The translations under genes were made by a program, and so were the position numbers. From NCBI RefSeq assembly GCF_003612055.1, contig NZ_RAWB01000021.1, positions 1 to 36,972 on the forward strand: a DNA stretch of 36,972 nt. Reading direction: 5' to 3'. Below are positions 32,975-36,972 of this stretch, one piece after another. A model generated the notes under the pieces. It was not told where the DNA came from and did not search any database. It saw nothing but the letters and a program-made list of their open reading frames with translations. This DNA is from Corallococcus llansteffanensis. GTDB taxonomy: Bacteria; Myxococcota; Myxococcia; Myxococcales; Myxococcaceae. Every line of letters begins with the position of its first letter. Positions within the stretch are counted from its first letter, which is position 1.

Positions 32975-33484
32975 ATGGACCCGTCACACGAGGTGGGGCA
33001 AGGCCCCCAGGCGGCCACGACGCAGGAGGCCCCAGGGCAGGCACCCAGGCTGGGGCCCGAGCACCAGCGGTTGGAGGCGTTCATCGGGGAATGGAAGTCG
33101 GAGGGCGTGCTGGGCGAGGCGGCCGGACCCCAGGCACGGCTCAAGGTCATCGCCATCGGCCGTTACGAATGGCTCCCAGGAGGCTTCTTCGTGCTGCACC
33201 GTGGCGAGATGCGCTTCGGGGAGGATCGCCTGGAGAGCACGCAGATCTTCGGCTTCGATGAGTCCACGGGCCGCTACTGGCTCCGCCTGTTCGACAGCCA
33301 CGGCTTCGCCCGGGAGTACGAAGGGGGGGAGCGGGACGGCGTCTGGCATTTCGCGGGCCCGCACGAGCGCGTGACGATGTCCTTCGAGAACGCGAACCAG
33401 CAGCTGGCCATCCACTGGGAGCAGTCGGACGACGGCGTCACCTGGCGTCTGCTGTGTGACCTGAAGGGGACCCGCGTCCACTGA
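32975..33484 (+). CDS. DUF1579-family protein
   Basis: 169 residues from the ATG at 32975 (GGAAAGGG upstream); the open frame reaches further back but lacks a good start. After a polar, Gln/Pro-rich N-terminus (1-28), the DUF1579 fold begins with RLEAFIGEWKSEG and contains GGFFVLHRGEM, STQIFGFDESTGRYWLRLFD and VTMSFENANQQL. It is a lipocalin-like cytoplasmic beta barrel of unknown ligand. No signal peptide. It is divergent from the 7TM kinase and convergent with the subtilisin-family gene. Confidence 0.85.
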   Translation: MDPSHEVGQGPQAATTQEAPGQAPRLGPEHQRLEAFIGEWKSEGVLGEAAGPQARLKVIAIGRYEWLPGGFFVLHRGEMRFGEDRLESTQIFGFDESTGRYWLRLFDSHGFAREYEGGERDGVWHFAGPHERVTMSFENANQQLAIHWEQSDDGVTWRLLCDLKGTRVH

Positions 33485-33502
33485 CGCGCCTGAAAAAGAC
33501 AA

Positions 33503-33542
33503 CCCCCGGACGAAGGCCGCCAGGGGGCGGTCCGTCCAGGGG
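33503..33542. terminator. Bidirectional hairpin between convergent genes
   Basis: CCCCCGGACG...CGTCCAGGGG forms an outer stem of about 10 bp with one mismatch, and GCCGCC...GGCGGT an inner stem. It lies 18 bp after the DUF1579 stop and 27 bp before the protease stop. With no U-run it may be a hairpin-type or shared terminator. Confidence 0.5.
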
Positions 33543-33569
33543 CGTCAGGTGCGACGAATGCGAAGGGCC

Positions 33570-36500
33570 CTACTGCGCCAGGCTCATGCGCTGCGGCTCG
33601 GCGGCGAGCGCGCCGGGCCGGGCGTAGAACAGCGACACGCGGCTCAGCGTGCCGGTGGGCTCGGTCCACAGGTCGTGCGCGGCGCTGGACGCCAGGTTGA
33701 ACTGCATGCCCAGGCGGTTGAGCGTCACCGGCTGGCCCAGGATGTAGCTGGAGATGGCGCCCGCGCTGGAGGCATAGGAGTTGTACATCGTCGTGGCGTT
33801 GCCCGTGGCACCCAGCACGCCGATGGTGTCACCGGCGTTCACCGCGATGAAGGTGCGCAGCACCTGTCCCGTCGGCTGGCCCACGGAGCGGAACAGCGAC
33901 GTGAAGGCGTTGCTCGGCGTCCCGCTGCTGAAGGGCGGCGGCGTCACGCCCGCGTTGAAGCGCACCACCTCCACGTTCTGGAGCGGCTGGCCCGCCTCGT
34001 TCGGCACCTGCACGCCGGTGAGGATGAAGGCCGTGGGCGACGTGAACCACAGGCCGCGCGTCGTGCTGTCGGTGTACGTGTAGCCGAACGGCGGCAGCGC
34101 GACCTGGTTCAGCGCGGTGTAGAGGATGCGCACCCGGCCAATGGCGCCGGCCGTCTCCGTCCACAGGTCGTGGGCGGTGCTGGACGCCAGGTTGAACTGC
34201 ATGCCCAGGCGGTTGAGCGTCACCGGGTGCCCGAAGATGGACGTGGTGACCGGGCCGCTCGTGGCGGAGTACGAGCTGTTCATGATGCTCGCGTCGCCCG
34301 TGGCGCCCAGGATGCCAATCACGTCACCGGCATGGACGGGAATCTTCACGGAGAGGACCTGCCCGGACGTCACGCCCACGGCGCGGAACACCGACGTGAA
34401 GGCGTTGGTCGTGCCGCTGTAGACGGGCGGCGTCACACCCGCGTTGAAGCGCACCACCTCGATGTTCTGCAGCGGGTGGTTTGCCTCGTTCGGGACCTGG
34501 AGCCCGCTGATGGTGAAGTCCGTGGGCGCCGTGAACCACAGGCCGCGCGTCAGCGAGGGGCTGCCGAAGGTGCTGCCGAACGCGGGCAGGGTGACCTCCG
34601 GGTCCCCCCGCACGATGCGGCCGCCGCTCACCACCAGGGCGAAGTCGGCGTCCACCGCCGGCGTCGCCAGGTAGGCGTCCTGCACGAGCTCGTCCGCGAA
34701 GACGTCCACCCGCCAGGTGCCCGACACGGGGTTCTGGAGGAAGACGTTCTCCACCGTGTCCACCTTGTTGGACACGCCGCCGGAGGTGGAGAAGTTGCCC
34801 GCCGTCAGGCCGTTGTTGCCCCAGTACACGACGCCGAACGGCGACGTCACGCGCACCGACAGGTCGTTGATGCGCGCGACGGCCGCGCCCACCGTGCCCA
34901 TGGGGTCGGTGTACGCCATCGTCACGTTCAGCTCCGTCTCACCCGGGGCGACGGAGACGTTGTACGAGCGGACGCCCAGGGGCGACAGCAGGTCCGACTC
35001 GTCGATGATGCTCGTCTTCGGCGCGCGGTCCAGCAGGCGCGTCAGGTCGGAGGTGCCCCAGCCCTGCTTGAAGCGATCCACGTCGGCGTTGGAGCCGCCC
35101 GCGGTCCAGTTGTAGCGCCAGGCGTTGTTGATCATCAGCGCCTTGGCGGTGGCCATCTGCGGGCGGCTGGCGAACACGTCCGCCTTGCCGCCGTGCCCGG
35201 CCCACACGCCCTGGTGCCACATCTGGAACAGCAGGGCGAAGTGGCCCGCCGTCTGCGGCGTCGCGGAGCTGGTGCCGCCGAACTCCGTGTAGTCCGTGGG
35301 CCCCGAGCCGTTGGCGGAGGTGATGGAGTCGTAGAAGAACGACAGGTCCGGCTTGATGCGGCCGTCCGCGCCCGGGCCGATGCTGCCGCCGAAGCCCCAG
35401 TTGTCGTCCGTGCGCGACAGCGTGTTCTGGTGGCGCACGCCGCCCACCGACACGATGTTCTTCGCCCACGCCTGCGGGCGCGAGCTGCGGCTGCCCGCGT
35501 TGCTCTGCGACTGCGTGCTGAGGATGGGGTGCTTGAAGAGATAGTCATCCACCTCCGCGGAGATGGTGGTGTACGCCGTCGTCAGCGAGCTGCCCACGCT
35601 GGAGGTCTGGAACACCGCGCGGTAGGGCCCCGCGGGGTTGGTGAGCTCCTGGTTGATGTCGTAGCGGGACTTGGTGCCACCGAACTGGGTGGACTCGCTG
35701 TAGAGGAAGAAGATGCCCTGCGCGTTGGGCGCCATGCCGCGCGCGTTGGGCGTCACACCCCGGGCGAAGACGTTGCTGTAGCAGCTGGTGCCGTGCAGCG
35801 ACCCGGAGGCGCCCACGCTCTGGACGATGGGGGCGTTGAGCCACTCCTGGTGGGTGGTGAGCACCTCGGTGTCGAAGACCTCACCGCGCACGCCCTGGCC
35901 CGTCCAGCCCTTGAGGCCCTCGATGTAGTTGGCGCCGCCCGTGTCGCGCACGATGTTCATGTCGAGCTCACCGGGGCCACCCCAGCGGTCGATGAACTGC
36001 ACCTCGTTGGAGCGCACCACCTGCTGGAGCTGCTCCTGGGTGAGCGTCGCCTCGATGCGCAGGCCGCCCGGCTCCACCAGCTCCACGCGCCCGCCCAGGC
36101 GCTTGACCTGGTCGCTCAGCGCCTGCTGCCGCCCGGGACCGCCCTCGCCCAGCATGATGGAGTAGCGCTGCGTGTCCGGCAGCCGCGCGGCCACGCCCAT
36201 GAGCGCGTCCTTCAGCTCGCGCTCCAGGCGGTACTCGGGGTGGTAGTCGCCCACCCAGCGCACATAGGGCAGCTGCGTCACGCGGGAGCGCACGTCCGCG
36301 TCCATCTCCACGATGTACGTGTGCTCCGCGAGGAAGCGCAGCACCTTGCCGCCCGACGCCTCGATGGTGGAGCGGAACTCCGGCAGCGGCGAGGCGATGA
36401 ACTGCACCAGGAACAGGTGGTTGTCGCGGTCCGCGGACAGCAGGCTCGTCATGCGAGGGCTGGGGTCGCGCAGCGGATCAAACCCCGCGTCGCGCAGCCG

Positions 36501-36953
36501 GATGACGTAGTCCGTGGAGCGCACGCGGCCCACGGGCAGCACGCCGCCCTGGCTGTAGGCGTAGAAGGACTCGGTGCCGCCCTCGGCCCGCTGCTCCTCC
36601 CAGGTGTAGAGCTGGTAGGCGGAGCCGGGCACGTCCACCGTGCGCAGCGAACGCACGGCGCGGTCGGTGCGGTGGAACGTCATGCCCGCGCCCGTCGTCA
36701 GCGCGTAGCGGCCGGCGGTCGCCGTGGGCGCGATGCCCCGCTGCGCGTCCGACGCCACCTGCGTGGACTGGTCCACCACGCGCGCCGCGGGAACCTTCGA
36801 CGCGGGGGCCAGCTGGGCCTGGGGGGACGGCTTGTCGGCGGAAGGCGCCGTGGAGGCCGCGACGGCCGTGAGGGCACCCAACAGCGTGCTGCCGAGGACA
36901 GATGCAGCCAGCGGGCGCCAGGGGCCCGTCAGCCAGGATGGCTTCAGTTTCAT
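33570..36953 (-). CDS. Large secreted S8 (subtilisin-like) protease with C-terminal repeats
   Basis: 1127 residues. AAGGAG at 36963-36968 precedes the ATG. A signal peptide (about 1-34) and a long propeptide-like region (35-340) lead to a subtilase domain: Asp361 (GEVFDTEV), His387 (GSLHGTS), Asn485 (oxyanion), Ser562 in FGGTSSATPQTAGH. The usual GTSMAxP Met is Ser, a conservative change, and the triad is complete. A P-domain-like beta segment (655-780, ending GTWRVDVFADE) follows, then two copies of a 145-residue unit (803-946 and 966-1111, each starting RGLWFT.PT.F and ending LGMQFNLAS.AHDLWTE). Likely secreted for degrading prey or matrix protein. It ends at the stop at 33570-33572. Confidence 0.9.
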   Translation of the reverse strand: MKLKPSWLTGPWRPLAASVLGSTLLGALTAVAASTAPSADKPSPQAQLAPASKVPAARVVDQSTQVASDAQRGIAPTATAGRYALTTGAGMTFHRTDRAVRSLRTVDVPGSAYQLYTWEEQRAEGGTESFYAYSQGGVLPVGRVRSTDYVIRLRDAGFDPLRDPSPRMTSLLSADRDNHLFLVQFIASPLPEFRSTIEASGGKVLRFLAEHTYIVEMDADVRSRVTQLPYVRWVGDYHPEYRLERELKDALMGVAARLPDTQRYSIMLGEGGPGRQQALSDQVKRLGGRVELVEPGGLRIEATLTQEQLQQVVRSNEVQFIDRWGGPGELDMNIVRDTGGANYIEGLKGWTGQGVRGEVFDTEVLTTHQEWLNAPIVQSVGASGSLHGTSCYSNVFARGVTPNARGMAPNAQGIFFLYSESTQFGGTKSRYDINQELTNPAGPYRAVFQTSSVGSSLTTAYTTISAEVDDYLFKHPILSTQSQSNAGSRSSRPQAWAKNIVSVGGVRHQNTLSRTDDNWGFGGSIGPGADGRIKPDLSFFYDSITSANGSGPTDYTEFGGTSSATPQTAGHFALLFQMWHQGVWAGHGGKADVFASRPQMATAKALMINNAWRYNWTAGGSNADVDRFKQGWGTSDLTRLLDRAPKTSIIDESDLLSPLGVRSYNVSVAPGETELNVTMAYTDPMGTVGAAVARINDLSVRVTSPFGVVYWGNNGLTAGNFSTSGGVSNKVDTVENVFLQNPVSGTWRVDVFADELVQDAYLATPAVDADFALVVSGGRIVRGDPEVTLPAFGSTFGSPSLTRGLWFTAPTDFTISGLQVPNEANHPLQNIEVVRFNAGVTPPVYSGTTNAFTSVFRAVGVTSGQVLSVKIPVHAGDVIGILGATGDASIMNSSYSATSGPVTTSIFGHPVTLNRLGMQFNLASSTAHDLWTETAGAIGRVRILYTALNQVALPPFGYTYTDSTTRGLWFTSPTAFILTGVQVPNEAGQPLQNVEVVRFNAGVTPPPFSSGTPSNAFTSLFRSVGQPTGQVLRTFIAVNAGDTIGVLGATGNATTMYNSYASSAGAISSYILGQPVTLNRLGMQFNLASSAAHDLWTEPTGTLSRVSLFYARPGALAAEPQRMSLAQ
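33621..34058 (-). repeat. C-terminal repeat unit 2 of the S8 protease
   Basis: Encodes residues 966-1111, closely similar in DNA and protein to unit 1 (34116-34547). Both contain VPNEA..PLQN.EVVRFNAGVTPP and PVTLNRLGMQFNLASS. The unit is not a family I recognise; it may be a binding or secretion module. Confidence 0.8.
34116..34547 (-). repeat. C-terminal repeat unit 1 of the S8 protease
   Basis: Encodes residues 803-946. About 146 residues with the same order of motifs as unit 2; the pair probably arose by an internal duplication. Confidence 0.8.
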
Positions 36954-36972
36954 GTGGTGCTGCTCCTTGGAT

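Overview
The window is very GC-rich, with strong GC bias at third codon positions. Its gene content is typical of a fruiting, predatory myxobacterium of the Myxococcus/Corallococcus type: an NtrC-type response regulator with a membrane histidine kinase, a 'HRD-S/T'-type membrane Ser/Thr kinase, many lipoproteins, small Cys-rich secreted proteins, and an unusual density of exported hydrolases. The genus is inferred from gene style, not proven.

Layout. 1-2.5 kb: a lone DUF262/DUF1524 (GmrSD-like) nuclease gene lies between an IS3-type transposase tail and a decayed IS91-like transposase tail. 2.9-4.2 kb: three tandem DUF3592 membrane proteins. 4.25-6.05 kb: a debris zone with a frameshifted RCC1-repeat gene and two small Cys-rich lipoprotein genes, each followed by the 3' end of an IS5-family element. 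6.1-12.15 kb: a two-component system (NtrC-like regulator plus kinase, minus strand) divergent from a HlyD/ATPase/permease exporter operon (plus strand); a strong sigma-54 promoter match lies in the intergenic region, so the pair looks like a self-contained regulated export module.

12.15-18.75 kb: an RTX-repeat protein with a C-terminal M91 (NleD-like) zinc peptidase domain next to a lipoprotein; hmgA (homogentisate dioxygenase) with an upstream MarR gene; a lipoprotein pair behind a second sigma-54-like promoter; and a second M91 peptidase. 18.8-25.9 kb: a CPBP membrane protease, a TPR protein, a secreted DNA/RNA nuclease, an SDR/TetR divergent pair with two shared operators, and an astacin-type lipoprotein with a DUF4214 tail.

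25.9-32.8 kb: a four-gene minus-strand array reading 7TM Ser/Thr kinase, putative outer-membrane barrel, four-helix membrane protein and an exported TPR-CHAT (caspase-like) protein. This is the most unusual set in the window and the best candidate for an undescribed system. 33-37 kb: a DUF1579 protein convergent with a large secreted subtilisin-family protease that has two C-terminal repeats of about 145 residues. No rRNA, tRNA or CRISPR array was seen.
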